Source: Hyphochytrium catenoides
Taxonomy: Eukaryota; Sar; Hyphochytriomycetes; Hyphochytriales; Hyphochytriaceae
Direction of reading: 5' to 3'
Length of the DNA stretch: 31,784 bases
Assembly: GCA_900088475.1 (NCBI GenBank)
Contig: FLMG01002519.1
Location: 1-31,784 of the forward strand
Shown: positions 9,569 through 22,600 of the stretch, piece after piece
Layout: each line of letters starts with the position of its first letter
How positions within the stretch are numbered: position 1 is the stretch's first letter
Translations under genes and position numbers: made by a program
Notes under the pieces: model-generated
Databases searched by the model: none
Told to the model about the DNA's origin: nothing
What the model saw: only the letters and a program-made list of their open reading frames with translations

Positions 9569-12500
9569 ATGCTGCCCAGCAAGAGAGAGCGGCAACTGGA
9601 AGAAGCCTTGCCCTCAACCCCCAGCACTAACAGGAAAGCGAACGACAAAGAAGACTCACCTGCAAGTCCGAGAAGTAAGAAACTCAGATTCCTTCGTCCT
9701 ACCTCTCTCCCTCTTTCTCCGTCCCGTCGTCAGCTAGCCTCGGGCTTGAGGAGGAGAGAGGAGGCAATGGATACAGAGAGAGAGGAAGCGAAAGGGCTGT
9801 GCCCGCCTTCTCACCTGCTCAGTGAGGGCGAAAGGAGCTTTACATGGGAAAAGTGCGCAAACTGGCTAAGAGAGAAACGGCGCGAGCGAGACCGTCAGGC
9901 ACCCAGCAACGCCGTGGAGAGTCAGAATAATCAAGCTCTTCTCTCGCAGGTAAAGCCCAAGTTATCAGCCGTAATCTCCCCAAGATGTCTCATGCGCCAC
10001 CAGCTCCTATCCTGCTTTCTCCGTCGCTCGATCTTTTCTCTCTCCTTTATCCCTATCATTCCTAACTCTCGCCTTCCTCTCACTTTTTTACCCGCAATCT
10101 CTGTCATTCTATCTTCCTTTCCCCTGACTTACTTTGTCTCTCCCCCTTTTCTCTCTCTCTTTCGGTAATTGTTCATTCTGTTTGTCGAACGATGGACGAT
10201 GTCATTTTGTCTGAAGCTACCTCCGCTAACTTGCTGTCAATAGTGTGATGAGGCAAGTCAGTCCAACTCGCTTGAAGAGGGAGCCAGAAGCACAAAGGAT
10301 GCAACAGGACCTGAATGTTCTGAAGAGAGAACGATAGGGAGGAGGAGGAGAAGAAGGGAGGGGGCGCACAAAGAAGAGGGAAAGAGTGCAGTGACGCAGG
10401 TGCAGGAAGAAGTCTATCGGCAGTACCTGCAAGTCTCTAAGCTGACTGTGGAGCTTCTGGAAGCTCACCAACGGGGACAAGAGATAAGAGAGCTGAAGGC
10501 TAGAGTAGCCATGAGAAGAATAGAGGCGTACGAATAGCACTACCTGGACGCTCGCTCTCTCCTCTTGTCGCCCTTGTTCTCTCTCTTTACCTATCTCATT
10601 CTCTCCCAAAAGCTCGTAGCTAAAGGGACTCCCTCTCGCCGTCCTGGTGGCTTGTCTCTGCTTTCCATAGTACTATGCTTAGTGCTATCTTTATTCCCTA
10701 TCGATGGCACTTGCCTAACCTCCCATTTTCTCTTCGCTCTAGCGCTCTCTTCTTTTTTTCTCTGTCCTCATGCCTTCACTCTCTCTTTCCCTTTCTTTCT
10801 CTCTCTACCTTTCTGCACCTGTTTCGCCTATCTTTTGTCTGCCTTTTCATGGTGTCTGTTTAGAGTTTGTTCATTCAACCTTCCCTCTCTGTAGGTTGCC
10901 AGAGAGGCTGGAGAAGCTGCTAGACAACACACGGCTTCAGTTGACGGAGCTCCACTGTGGGGCGGCTATAAAGGAATTTGTGATGAAGATAGAGGAGGTG
11001 AGAGGGAAGGGAGAGAGGAGTTTCCAACGTATTTCCTTGACATTCAGAGCTCTCAATGACTGATAGCTCAAGACCTTGCCTCTGTGCATCGAAGCTGAAT
11101 ATGATTCGTGCTCTCTGTCTAATACGGCCAAATATCTCTCTGGCGCTCATTGTCTCTCCTTCCGCTCTTCCCTCCCCCTCGGGCCTTGTGTCTCTCTCTC
11201 TCTCTATTTCCCTCTCTCTTCTGGAACTACTCCGATAGGCTCAGAGCAGAGGCGCGTTCAAGGATCCTGCACATCCTCCCGTCGGACCTGTGATCACTCT
11301 ACTTCGCACCCAAGAGCTGAAGTACCAGTTGGCGGTAGAGACAGCTCTTGGGCCAGACCTTCTCTCCTCGTTTCTCGTTTTTCATAAAGAAGACATCCAG
11401 GTAAGCCGGAAACGAGATAGTGTGGATGGAGCAAGGAGGAGAGAAGACCAGAATTGGGGAGAAAGAAAAGGGGGAAACATTTCAAATTGCGTATCGTAGC
11501 TTTCCACTGGTGCCTTGCGCAGTCTGTTGCCCTCCCTTGGTCTCTCCTCCCTTTCTCTTTCCATTCTATATCTGTCCTTAGAAAGTTGCTCTTTTGGGTT
11601 TCCTCTCTTCTTACTCTATTAGCTTGGCGTCTTCCTCTTTCTTTTCTATCGCTCGCTGGTGCCCTCTCTCTCTCTTCCCACCTCTCCTTTTCCTGATGGC
11701 CTCATTGGTTCTCCTAGGTTCTCCTAGACCTACAGAACAGTATAGCGTGGCCTTCGGAAGCTGATCGACGACGTCTTCCCTTTGAACATCCTCTAAGCCA
11801 AACGGTGATGGGTAGCCCTTCACTAGTCCTCTGCCCCATCTCTAATGATGAGGAAGATAAACGGGATGTAACGACAACGAACAGTGCAGAGGAAGTGACA
11901 CTCGTTTCTTTTGTTGATGAAGCTGACGAAGCTGTAGAAGAACCAAGAGACAGAAGACAAAGAACGAACCTGGACTTGGACATCCGCTCCTGGATGAGGG
12001 ATAGAGGGTCATGGAACACCTGGTTCTTCGATGAAGGACAGGACAGAGAAAGAGAGAACGGAGGAGATGATGGGCCCGACCCCACCTTGGATCAGCTGGA
12101 GGTTTGTTCAGATCTTCGCTTAGCGTATAGGAAAGTCCAGCAGGCAATCAAGTCTGCAATGGGTAAGGCGGGCGTATCGTTTCCTTCCCAAGGTTCCTTT
12201 CGGATACCCTCTTCCTCTCAGTAGACCAATAGGCTTGGGCTGTTCTTCTTCTATGCAACGCCGTCTCTTCATTAGCCCAGGTCTCTCTTCTGTTGCATAC
12301 GGCCATTACGGATCTCGTGAAGACTTTGCCTTCCTCTCCATGCTTTCTCCATCTGTCTCTTCGACTGCCTGCATCTCCCTCTGGCAAAAATGGGCCTGTT
12401 TTCCTCTCCCTTCAGTGTCTCGTCTTCATATGACTCTTCTTTTCTCTCAACATACTTCCGAGCCACGCGTCATTGCATTTCTTTTGACTTTATGTACCTT

Positions 12501-15500
12501 CTGCACTTTGCTATTATTAGGGGCGGAAGCTTACAAGCCCATGGAGACAGAGGCCAAAACCCTTCTCCAGTGCGACGCTGAATTGGAGACTTTAGTGCGT
12601 AAGATTCAGTCTGATCTACTCTTCGAAGACCGGATACTCAGAAGAGAAGAGACTAGAACTCTCTCGTCTCTGCCGACGGATGGGGAACGGATGCCTACCT
12701 CCATACCTACTGGTGGGCGCTTCTCTTCGCCTATGCGACCACCTAACTCCTTAAGCTCCTGGCTAGATCTTCGGCACCGAGAAGGAGGAGAGAGAGGGGC
12801 TCCCCGCACTATTACCATCTCCCCTCCCCCAGCCTCCTCACTTTTAGAAGAGAGTCCCAATTTCGCTTCAGCTAGGGAGGACAGGAGAGAAAGCTCTGAG
12901 CTTTCTACTTCAAGGGAGAGGTGGCGTCTGGGTGCTTTAGGGCGAAGAGGCTCGAATCCTCGAGCGGCCTCTGCCAGCTCTTCCTCCTCTTCTGTTAACA
13001 ATCTGGCAGGTAGTACAGAGACAGAAAGAAGAGGACTACTCTTCGGAGAGTTTCCGGAGGCTCTGTCGTCCTCTCTACTCTCTTCTACGAGCACTAGGGC
13101 GGAGAGGAGAGAGAGTCAACCGACAAGAGAGTCGTTGCAAAGTTTTTCCCGACGAAGGCCCTTCCGCCGGCATCCAGGAGTTGTTCTCTCTCCAGAGTTT
13201 AGGCCAGGCTTCTCATCATCTTCGACCTCCGCCTCTACCAGGCGACCCGGGGTCCCAGAGGTAGGTGCCACAACTCATAGAGAGCGTTCATCTTCTTCCT
13301 TATGTATGCAAGGAGAGAAGAAGAGAGTTAGTTTGGGACACGGAGAGGGCAGTTATAGGTGCTCAGTCTTTGTACCCTTTTTGCAGGTCACCGGCGTGAC
13401 AGGCAGCAGAGGAAGAGGAATGGTGGTGACCGCCAGGTTAGTGCAGTCTAACGGAAGAGAAGCTGCTCCTTGGTTCGCTGTTCCTCCTACCCTGTGCCTC
13501 TGTGCGGCATGCTGTACCACTTCTATGATCACCAGTTCTTGTCACTTTACAAGCCTGCTCCCATCTCCTCACTCTTCAAGGCCCACGTACTCTAGCTTTG
13601 CCTGATTCTCTCTCTGGGGTTCCCTCTACGCAGTGCTATCGCTAGAGAAGCGGCACTGTCCGATCGATCCTCACAGCTAGAGTCCCCCGAAGCTGGTAAG
13701 AAACCCAAGCTAACAATGTGTTTTAGGAGCTGAGGACGGGGGTCCCACTGCTTCAGTTACCTAACCTATGTCTCCTCCCATTCTGATGTTGTAGATCTTC
13801 CACCTCCTCCTTCGGAAGGCCGTTCCCTGCCAGAAGATCTTCAGGAGCAATGGCAGAGAGTCCGAAGGCTGTGGGAGACTCTAGCGGCTGTGCAGAGCTC
13901 GTATGATCCTATTTATGACATTCTTCCTATGGCCTTGTGGAGGACCACCAGAGCAAGACAACAGAATGACCGACAGAGGTAGATAAGGCTTGTTACTAGA
14001 ATCCCTCTTCCTCTCCCAGCCTCGCTCTACCTTGCATCTACCAATCTATACTTTGATGTCGAGGAGGGAAGTTGCAAGAGCAGCAAGAGGTTCTGCGCTT
14101 TTCATTCTTGGCTTCACGCCTTACAGGCTGCAACTAACTACTCGTTCTCTCAGCTCCTCAACGAATGAAGTCTGCAGGGCCTGCGGTTTAGGAGGTAAGG
14201 GCATCCCTTCATAAAGCAACCGTATTATTCGTCTTGGCGAAGTGTGAAGAATTTGAGCATTTCTCGCGTCCTTGTGGTGTGCGCACCCCACTGTCACCTT
14301 CTTGTTCAATTATAGTAACAGAGTGACTTGCGATCGTCAGCCTTCTTCATGTATCAACAGTCTGTTCTCTCCTTCTGTAGGGCACAGCAGCCGCAACTGG
14401 ATGTGTCCCCTTTACTTTGGCACGATTCCTACCTCCGTCCGAACAGAAGAGGAAGAAGGGAACAGCCTGACAGATCCATTGCTAGCGGAATACAGACAAC
14501 CCAACCAGCTGCTTCAAGATCTCTACGACGATGACCCAACCCTGTAAGCTTAGATTGCGTATGCCATTAGCTGTGATGATGGAGGAAAGAAGGGAAGGAA
14601 TGGAATAAGGGGATAGTAAGTGAGAGAAATCAGGAACAGTGTAAACCAAGTAGTGAGCTCAAGTGCAAAGCCAGCTAATCTGCTTGTGTCAAAGTCTCTA
14701 TAGGACCAGTAGGGAGAGTCGAACCGAGACGGAACGCGCAGGAAGCAGGACGACCGAGACCCAGGGGAGCACCACCTCTAGGAGGACCCTTAGTGTTCTT
14801 CACTCCTCAACTGAGATGCTCAGTTTGAAGAAGGCACTGTCGTTCTCCAGCAAAAGCATCTCCAAAGCCATGGAGAAGCTCTTGGCGGAAAGGCTGGAAA
14901 ACGCCTACATTTCTGAGACACAAGTAAGGCTGAGTGTCAATGTTACCTCGACAAAAGGCGGACCCTTGAGAGACAGGCATTCCTAGACATTCCTTCCATT
15001 ACAACTGAAAGCGAATAGGACACAGGGGCAGAAAGAGAGAAGACTGAGACGGAAGGAGGATGATCAAAAAGGGAAACATAATGGCATGAGGTAGTTTAAC
15101 ACTCCTGTCTCTACCAGGGTCAGGCGCGGCTGGGTCTGCTTGCCAAACAGATGACAGAGTCCGATGAAGGAAACTTTTGCTGTTATCTGTTGGACGGGTC
15201 CTCTCTGGAGCTCAAGGTCAGAGGGGGAAAGGGTTGCTTTATCTTCAGAAGACGTTGCTGGGCTTCCCTTCTCCTGTCTCCTATACTTGACCCTTGTACT
15301 CTGCGCTGTTTCTTTATGCCGGTGCCCATCCCTCAAACGTATGTGTACAGGGAACCGAGATCACGGTGGTGTCACCTAGACCATTGTCGCCTAATCATTG
15401 GAAAGTCAGGTACTAGGCCTTCTTGATCTATCGCATTCTCTCGCAGTCTGACGACAGACACGCTAATTATGTCTCTATCCTTATTCTCTTCAGACGGCTA

Positions 15501-15871
15501 TTGGCAACACTGACCCGCCTTGAGGAGCAGGCTAGGAGAGTGAGGTCAAGGATTGACGTCTGCAGCGAGCGTATGAACCGCATTGCCACTCGCCATCAAG
15601 CCATCAAGGTCAGATCCTAAGCAAACAGCTAGCGCAGCATGGAGCAGAGAGCGATCCACAAAGATGTAAACGAAAGAAGAGAATAGGGAATGAAAGCAGG
15701 AGCTGGAAGCAGAAGAAGAAAGAGGGAGAAAGGTGTTCTGCTTTAGGCGTCTTACGCTCCACTCTCGTCGCATGCCTTTCTGTGACCCAGGATGAGCTTC
15801 AGAGGCATAAACAAAGTCGGGATCTCATGGCTGCCAGCACCTTCTCGTCGGTGGGCCTATGCTTAGCCTAA
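9569..15871 (+). CDS. Large coiled-coil protein with TAF1-type zinc knuckle, 16 exons
   Basis: Exons: 9569-9949, 10244-10527, 10895-10997, 11239-11400, 11718-12162, 12521-13260, 13387-13436, 13634-13695, 13795-13978, 14127-14194, 14381-14543, 14704-14923, 15118-15216, 15351-15409, 15494-15608 and 15791-15871 (TAA). All fifteen introns are GT-AG, every phase matches, and the total is 3216 bases, giving 1071 residues. The N-terminus is basic and Ser/Pro-rich. Residues about 190-260 and the last 60 (LTRLEEQARRVRSRI) look coiled-coil. The 12521-13260 exon is low-complexity Ser/Arg. At about residues 819-840, CRACGLGGHSSRNWMCPLY fits the C-x2-C-x4-H-x6-C zinc knuckle at the end of TAF1-like proteins. 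No HAT, bromodomain or other catalytic domain is seen. A transcription or chromatin role is inferred from the knuckle only. The 5' end is uncertain. Confidence 0.75.
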
Positions 15872-16013
15872 AGTCTACAGAAAGGGACTCTCTCTTTCTC
15901 TCTTTGGCGCTCTCCCCAGCGCATGGTGCCTAGTGTGCAACGCGGAAGTACCGCGCTTATCAAAGTCTTTCTCTCGCGGAAAAGGGACGTTATAAGACTA
16001 CTATTATATGAAG

Positions 16014-16014
<1 letters not shown>

Positions 16015-16081
<67 letters not shown>
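16015..16081. repeat. Perfect (GA)n microsatellite
   Basis: About 66 bases of uninterrupted GA dinucleotides, the longest pure microsatellite in the window. Pure purine/pyrimidine mirror sequence of this kind can form triplex DNA, and it is a likely site of length variation or sequencing error. Confidence 0.95.
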
Positions 16082-16084
<3 letters not shown>

Positions 16085-16302
16085 ACACCGAGAGATTGAG
16101 CGAAAACGAGAGAGAAAGACAGGCAAGCACAAAAGGAATGGAGATCGAGACAGTAGGGAGACTTTCTTGTGGATGGCTGAAGAACAGCTCGGAGAGAAAC
16201 CTGAATATGTCACTGTATATGACTGAGGTCTAATTACTCTAATATAATATAAATGTATCACTAGCTCTTGACACGAAGAAGAGAGAGACTTCGGTCGTGC
16301 GG

Positions 16303-16357
16303 TCACAGCGTCAAAAGCCTGCGGTCTGGATATGGATACCAGCTGATGGCGCTGTTG
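16303..16357 (-). CDS. Second copy of the WD40 gene's terminal exon
   Basis: After a GCGCAG acceptor on the minus strand, an exon in phase 2 encodes SNSAISWYPYPDRRL plus three residues and a TGA stop. The terminal exon at 17968-18025 encodes SNGSISWYPYPERRL plus four residues and TAA. Of 14 aligned codons, four are identical, seven differ only synonymously and three change to similar residues (G/S, S/A, E/D). The acceptor phase is the same, so either copy could be joined to the exon ending at 19869. This could be an alternative last exon 1.67 kb further downstream, or the remnant of a second gene copy. No copies of the preceding exons were found between them. Confidence 0.6.
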
Positions 16358-17777
16358 CTGCGCTTAAGATAAAAAATGGAAGGAGACGAGAAGAGGAAGT
16401 AGAGAGAAGAGCTAATCAATGCCAAGAAAGAGCAAACGATAGACAGTGGGACAGAGAGGCGTGAACTGCAAGAGACACAAAGAGCGAGAAAAGAGTGCTA
16501 GACAGAGAGGCGAGAGAGATTGAGAGAGAAAGAGAGAAAGAATGAGAGAGACACAGGGAGAGAGAAAGAAAGAGGGAGAGAGAGAGAGAGAAAAGGCGTT
16601 AGACTCTCCCCAAACCAACTAGAGATAAAAACAAGCCCGAGGAACATGTGGGTCAACGTCATGAGAACAGCTGAGATGAAGGGACCGAGAAGCATGAGAT
16701 AGAGAGCGAGAAAGAGAGACTGGTAGAGAGTGATGAACATAGTCTAGCCGCGGAGACCGGGTATTAGGTCTGAGTAGGGACGTAGGAGACACCGAAGAGA
16801 GTGTGCGAACGCGTGGGAGAGAGACAGAGATACAGAAGAGAGAAGAGAGAGAGGAGAAGCCGCTGCTTGAGGCGAAGATGGGCTAGCGGAGAAGTCCCTG
16901 GAGAGCGATGGAACGATAATGCCGCTTACAAAGAGGCCGGAAAGTGAAAGAGACAACCACCGAAAGGGAGACAGACAACAGAACGGAACAGTGACAATGG
17001 AACGACCGCGAGCGGCGCGGTGAGGCTGCTATTGCCGAACCAACTGGTGGACGAGCTAAGATGCGTATGCCAGTCTTTATTGACAAGCCATTGTGAGGCA
17101 TTGAGGTCAAGTTTTCACGTCCTATTCTCCGTTGAGGCGGGTGCTTGTCACGTCAGCGCAACAGGAAGAACAGCTTCGGAAAGTGAAGCCAGAGCAAGAT
17201 GCCCGGAGTTGGCATATAAAACAGCTGACGTCATGATATTATCAAGGCACGAATTTTGTCGAGGAGGAGCGAGTCATGCTGGACAGTTATATGAGGCGAC
17301 AATGTGAAGAGTGGAGAGAAGGCGAAGGAGATACAGGACGAGGTTATGCCGAATAAGATGGAGAGACAGGAAGAATGAGACAGATGAAGTCAGTTGAGGC
17401 GGTAAAAGGAGAGAAAGGACCTTAGGGCGAGAGAGGGTACAGCGATTGAGACAAAGAATCAAAGAGGTGGAGAGAGGCATACGGACAGACACAGAGAGAA
17501 AACATTTTAAATGACAGACAGAGACAGACAGATGAGGAGATCAGAGTAGGGATGAGGCCGAAACGAGGTTGAGGGATACATTGCTTTGGAGTTTGGAGCT
17601 AGCGGAGAGACAACAAGGAGTTTTGCGCTGAGAGAATCTCGCTCTGTACGGACTAGTCGAGAGAGCAGAGCGCAGATCTCATGTCGTCCAACCTCACCCC
17701 TCATCGACAGTTTTTATAATGGCATAGTCAGGCCACAGCGTTATTGACGGAACAGCGTGGGAAAAGCCCCAAAGAAA

Positions 17778-17814
<37 letters not shown>

Positions 17815-17967
17815 TCTCACAGCTCGGGCAGCCAAAGATTGTTCAACCCGAGCGACTCAACCGCCCATTGACGAGTATAGGTAAGCTCTATTATGATGTC
17901 CAATAGTGCTCTTGGTTTTCCAGATCTTCAGAACGCTTCTAGTCGCGATGAGAGCTCTGCCGATTGA

Positions 17968-19663
17968 TTATATGAAAGGATGCAAGCGCCGCTCCGGGTA
18001 GGGATACCAACTGATAGAGCCGTTGCTGTGGGGCCAAAGGGGACGGAAGAGAGAGACAGAGAGTGAGAGAACGAATGCGACGTTACGGCAGAGCCAGACA
18101 GAAAAGAGAGAGAGAGAGAGACCAACAGACAGAAGAGAGAGAGGAGACAGAGAAAGAGAGAGAGAGAGACCGACAGACAGAGAAAGAGACAGAGAGAGAC
18201 AGACAGCGATAGAGATAATTCAGAGGAAGGGGCAAACCCAGGTATACGACGAGAGAGAGGCGGAGAGGGTGACAGAGCGAGAAGAAGAGACAGGTAGACA
18301 GTGAAGGACAGAGCCTAACCAGAGAGCCCACTAGGTAATGACAAGAGAGAGTAGAGGGGAGAGAGAGTGGAGGAGACAAATGTGAGAGAAAAAGAGAAAG
18401 CGTTAAGAAAGAGAGAAAGAGAGGAGAGAGAGAAAAGAGAGAGAAAGAGAAAAACGAAGAGATAGAGAGTGTGAGAGAGAGAGAGAGAAGAATGTGAGAG
18501 AGAGGAGCAGGAGAGAACGAGAGAAAGAGAGACAGAGTGAGAGGAAACAGGAAAAGAGAGAGAGAGAGAGAGAGGACAACGCGCGGCTCGAGGCGAATAT
18601 CGTTTGAAGCAAAATTCGCAGGGAAGAAATTGGAACCAGAGAGCGGGACCGGAATATTAACACAGACAAAATAAGAAAGTGAAAGAGCCAAACATCCAAA
18701 AGAGAGAGAGAAAGAGTCGGGCGGGAAAAGCCTTCCACATTCTTCTTTGAGAAATAGAAAAGGCAAACAAGAGACGACGAGAACGGAAAAGAAGAGATAG
18801 AAGAGACAGAAAGCGCGGGAAATTATAACAAAGGACAAAAAGATGAGAAAAAGAATTGCGCGGGAAAAGTCTAAACAATTGAGAAGAGGAAAGCGCAAGA
18901 GCCAGAGCATCAGAGAATCACAGAGCGGGCACCCATAGGACAAAACAGAGACATGCAGAAATAGAAAGGGGATTAAGAAGTGCTTCAAGGCGAAAAACGG
19001 CTAGAAACGGAAATGAGCTGGAACTCAAAACTAAATTGACAAATGAAGAGGGTGGGAATAGGGGGAAGGGAGAGGAAGAGAAGGCGCGGAATTGTAGAGC
19101 GAAAAAAGCACTAGAAGGCGGAAATGGGAGCGAAATTGGAAGCGCGAGAACGAAAAAGGAAAGGGAGTGCGCGAGACAGAGTCCGAGACAGAGAGGTGAC
19201 AGAGAGTAAATCAGAACAGGAACAAGAGACAGAAGAGAGACCAGGCCAGAGAGAGAGAGAGAGAGGCATGGCGTCCCAAAGGAAAGACAGAGCAACAAAA
19301 GACGTGTAGAGAAAAAGAGGGAGAATAGAAGAGATACACCGCAGAGCCAGAAGAGATCGAGAAGACAGATGGAGCGAGACAGAGGGACATACAGATAGCG
19401 AGAAAGAGACAGAGAGAAGATGCAGAAGAGAGGAGACAGAGAGAATGAGAAGAGGGAGAAGATATGAGGGGAAGAGGAAGATAGAAATATATTCTGCACA
19501 GAGAGAGAGAAAGAGACGCAGAGAGAGACAGAGAGGACGGGAAGAGAAGAAGACAGAGAGCAAGAGACAGAGAGAGAAAGAAAGAAAAAGAGAAAAATGG
19601 AAAGAGACATAGAGGGAGGCACAAAGAGAGACAGAGCGGAGTGGAGAGAGAGAGAGAGACAGA

Positions 19664-19698
<35 letters not shown>

Positions 19699-22600
19699 GG
19701 AGACAGAGAGACAGAGAGAGAAAGAGACAGAGCGAGAGGAAAAGACAGAGAGAGAGAGTGAGACAGAGACTGAGAAGGAGACAGAGAGAGAGGGAGGGAG
19801 AGAGAGAAAGAGAGAGAGAGGAAGTAGCTGAAAGAGTCAAAGCTGCCGCTCCGCCGCGGTGAGCTCACCTGTCAGAGACACAGAGCAGGTCGCGGGTAGG
19901 ATGGAAGCTCCCTGAAGTCTTATAGACAGAGCGGTCTGAGAGCTCTGTGGCAGCAGAGGGAGAGAGAGACGGGGAGAGAGGAGCGTCGGGGAGGATGGCA
20001 GAGAGAGATGAGGAGCAGGCCGTGCTGCCAGAGCTGTCCAACGGATCCCAGTCTTTCACAACGGAGAGAGGAGCTCTGAGTCTTGGCGGCGGAGTTAGTG
20101 GATAGCTGCAGACAAAGCCCACAGGTAATGTGAGGCAAGGTGATAGTGAGAACAGTCAAGCAAGCAGATAGGGAGGGAAAGTTGGCAATAGGTTCGGAGG
20201 AGAAGCGAAGGTCTCCGATGGACATTAGGAGATAGAACGAAACAAGCAAGAGAGTGGTAATGACAATCATATGAGCTCCTGCTTTGATTCTTCAAGTGAT
20301 GATCTTACAGTGCAGAGCTATAGCCATGCCCTAGTGGGGCGTAGTATCCCGTGTAGGCCCTGGGGATAAGAGCAATAAGAATCATAGCCAGGAGGCATGG
20401 CAAAGAGTCTCGCTGACCTTCCGAACCCAAAAAATCCCAGTGTTTTGTTCCGTTCGTGCAGACGAATCTCGCCAATTTGGTATAGGTGCGCCATCATTTG
20501 ACCGGAGAAGATAGGCATCGTGCCCCTGGTGAATGTGAGAAAGAGCAAGTTGGTCTCACCCGGCAAGACAGAGCTTGGTAGTAATGAGATTTTTTTTGTT
20601 GCGTCTTACCTTCTCCTTCGCTGTGAGGCTCTGATGTCATAGATAATGATGTGATGATGGTCGCTGCCCAACAGGACCCGCCTGTCATCTAGGAAGCTGT
20701 GGCTGTAGACCTGCAAACGGCTAAAGCTGTCAATTGCATCAAAGCCAAGCTGCACAAAACAAGCAGAGCCATTAGTATCGTCGGGAGTTCTAAACAAAGA
20801 CCAAAGACCGAGAAGCAAATAAGCGAAAGTGGCAGACAGAGAGAACGAGCTGCAAGAGCGGGAAAGATAGCTGTTTATGCTTCCTTACCTCAATATCCGT
20901 CACTTTCTTCCCAGTCCTGGTGTCTAGGAGTATGAAAAGCCCCGCATCTAGAGTCATCCCCAGCAGGGCGGAGTCTTACGGGAGAGTAAGTCGGACAGGG
21001 AGACAGAGAGACCCGAAAGAGGAAGTCAGAGGATATAGGTTGACAACAGTCAAAGCATAACCCGTATGGGAGAGAGAGTAGGAACAGGGAGGTATCAGTC
21101 AGGTACAAATGAAGAGGCTGTCTTAAAAGGACCGTCCACTCGCCTGTGGGATGCCAACTGATGCTGCCTATGACGGCCTCCGTCGCTATCTCCTGCATTC
21201 TAGTTCCTAGCGTTCCCTCCTTGTCCGTAGAGAGACTATTGAGATCAGTGATGTATAGTCTGCGGTCAAAGCCTAAAGCGCACAAGTGAGACAAGGCAGA
21301 GTGGTCAAGCAGGAGACAAGGTTGAGAGACACTTATCTCACCTCCTGAGGCTATGAGCCATGGGTTGAACTTGGAGACAGCAGTCTCTCTGATGAGGTCA
21401 GAGTGCAACGGCTTCGAGCCAACTATGTAGGATAATGGCAAAGATACAGAAAACGAGGAGAGAAGAGAGAGAAACAGTAACAAAGAGTCAGAAAGTGAGC
21501 TTGACACTACGCTATTGTCCACGCAATGGACTAGAAGAAGAAAAGAACATGTTCAGGCATAGGATTTAGCCCGAAGTAGACCTCTGTCCTCTCTCTGTCT
21601 CTCTCTGTTTCTCTCTGTCTCTGTTCTCTCCATGCCTCTGGCTAGCTGTCTCTCTCTCTCTACAAGCTTCACCACTACTTTTCCTGTCCTATTGCCCGAG
21701 CTCTCTGTACCCTTTTACCATGCATCTCGAACGACTGAAGAAGTCTTGAGTGCGCCATCTTCAGCTTCAAAACTCCCAAGTCCGATCCCTTCGCGACCAG
21801 GACACTCTCTTCATCTAGCCAGTTCAGGTCCCTGACATGCTAATCCCAATAATTCAACGTCAGTCGTAGCACTCAATGAACGGTCCATAGTTTGCTGTCA
21901 GTCTTCTTGATACCATTTCCTCTAGCCTTTTCTTCGTCCCTCTCAACCCAAACAATTCTCTCTTTCTTTTCCTCGCGCTCTATTATCCGCCCTCTCTGAC
22001 CCCGTCCATCCTCTGGTCAGTAACACGTTTCCCGTCTCCTCACGCTGGACCTTAGTCCCTCACCCCTTTCCTAATCAGGTTGTCATTGCACATATCCACG
22101 GCTGACCGTGTCTCTCCTCTTTCCGGCGGCTCTCACCTGATCTATGGGAATGGTGATAATGGAGCTGCTGATTTCTTCCTGGCACGAGGAGAACTGGTCG
22201 CCGCCACCTGTTCTCTCTTCGCAGTAAGTGAGAAACAAGAAGTTCTTCCGAGAAGGGGAGGGATCCTCAGTGCCAACCAGGACGAGATCATCACCCCGCA
22301 CCAGAGGCTTGGATAGGGCTAAAAGAGACGAACGATTAGGGAGAGAGTGATTGTGACAAGGGTAAGAAGAGAAAGAGAACATCCACAAGGATTTATTATG
22401 GGGACAGAGCATGAACGAAGGTCAGATAGGAGAAGAGAAAGATAAAGAGAGAGAGGAAAAGGGAGAGAAAAGAAAGAGAGAGAGAGAAGACAGGGAGAGA
22501 AGAGAGAGATGGCGGGAGGAAGCACGGAGAGTGTGGAAGAGAGAGACAAATAACGAATAGGGCTTCCCCACAAGTACTATGGCGAAGAGAGGATATGAAA

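Larger units (their letters stand above)
15872..17967. other. Spacer between convergent genes, with GA repeats and a spare terminal exon
   Basis: Apart from the duplicated exon at 16303-16357, no coding exon is supported. A hydrophobic minus-strand frame at 16610-16740 could be a membrane segment, but it is CT-derived and lacks clear splice sites. A TATAAAA element on the minus strand near 17712-17719 has no gene I can attach to it. GA-rich stretches recur throughout. Confidence 0.5.

Noticed and set aside
12940-12960. GGCTCGAATCC resembling a tRNA T-arm
   Set aside because: It lies inside a coding exon, and no matching acceptor stem, D-arm or anticodon arm surrounds it.
12606-13094. A 162-residue minus-strand frame
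   Set aside because: It is the antisense of the 740-base exon of the zinc-knuckle gene, whose splice phases are fully consistent.
16610-16740. Hydrophobic minus-strand stretch that looks like membrane helices
   Set aside because: It lies next to CT repeat, lacks a convincing donor site and cannot be chained to any neighbouring exon.
18083-19868. Minus-strand open frames of 150-316 residues rich in Ser and Leu, and matching Arg/Glu frames on the plus strand
   Set aside because: They are translations of GA/CT simple repeats, open in several phases at once with no domain or splice evidence. The region fits best as an intron of the WD40 gene.
22080-22316. Plus-strand frame of 78 residues
   Set aside because: It is the antisense of the WD40 exon at 22137-22318, which has correct splice sites and phase.
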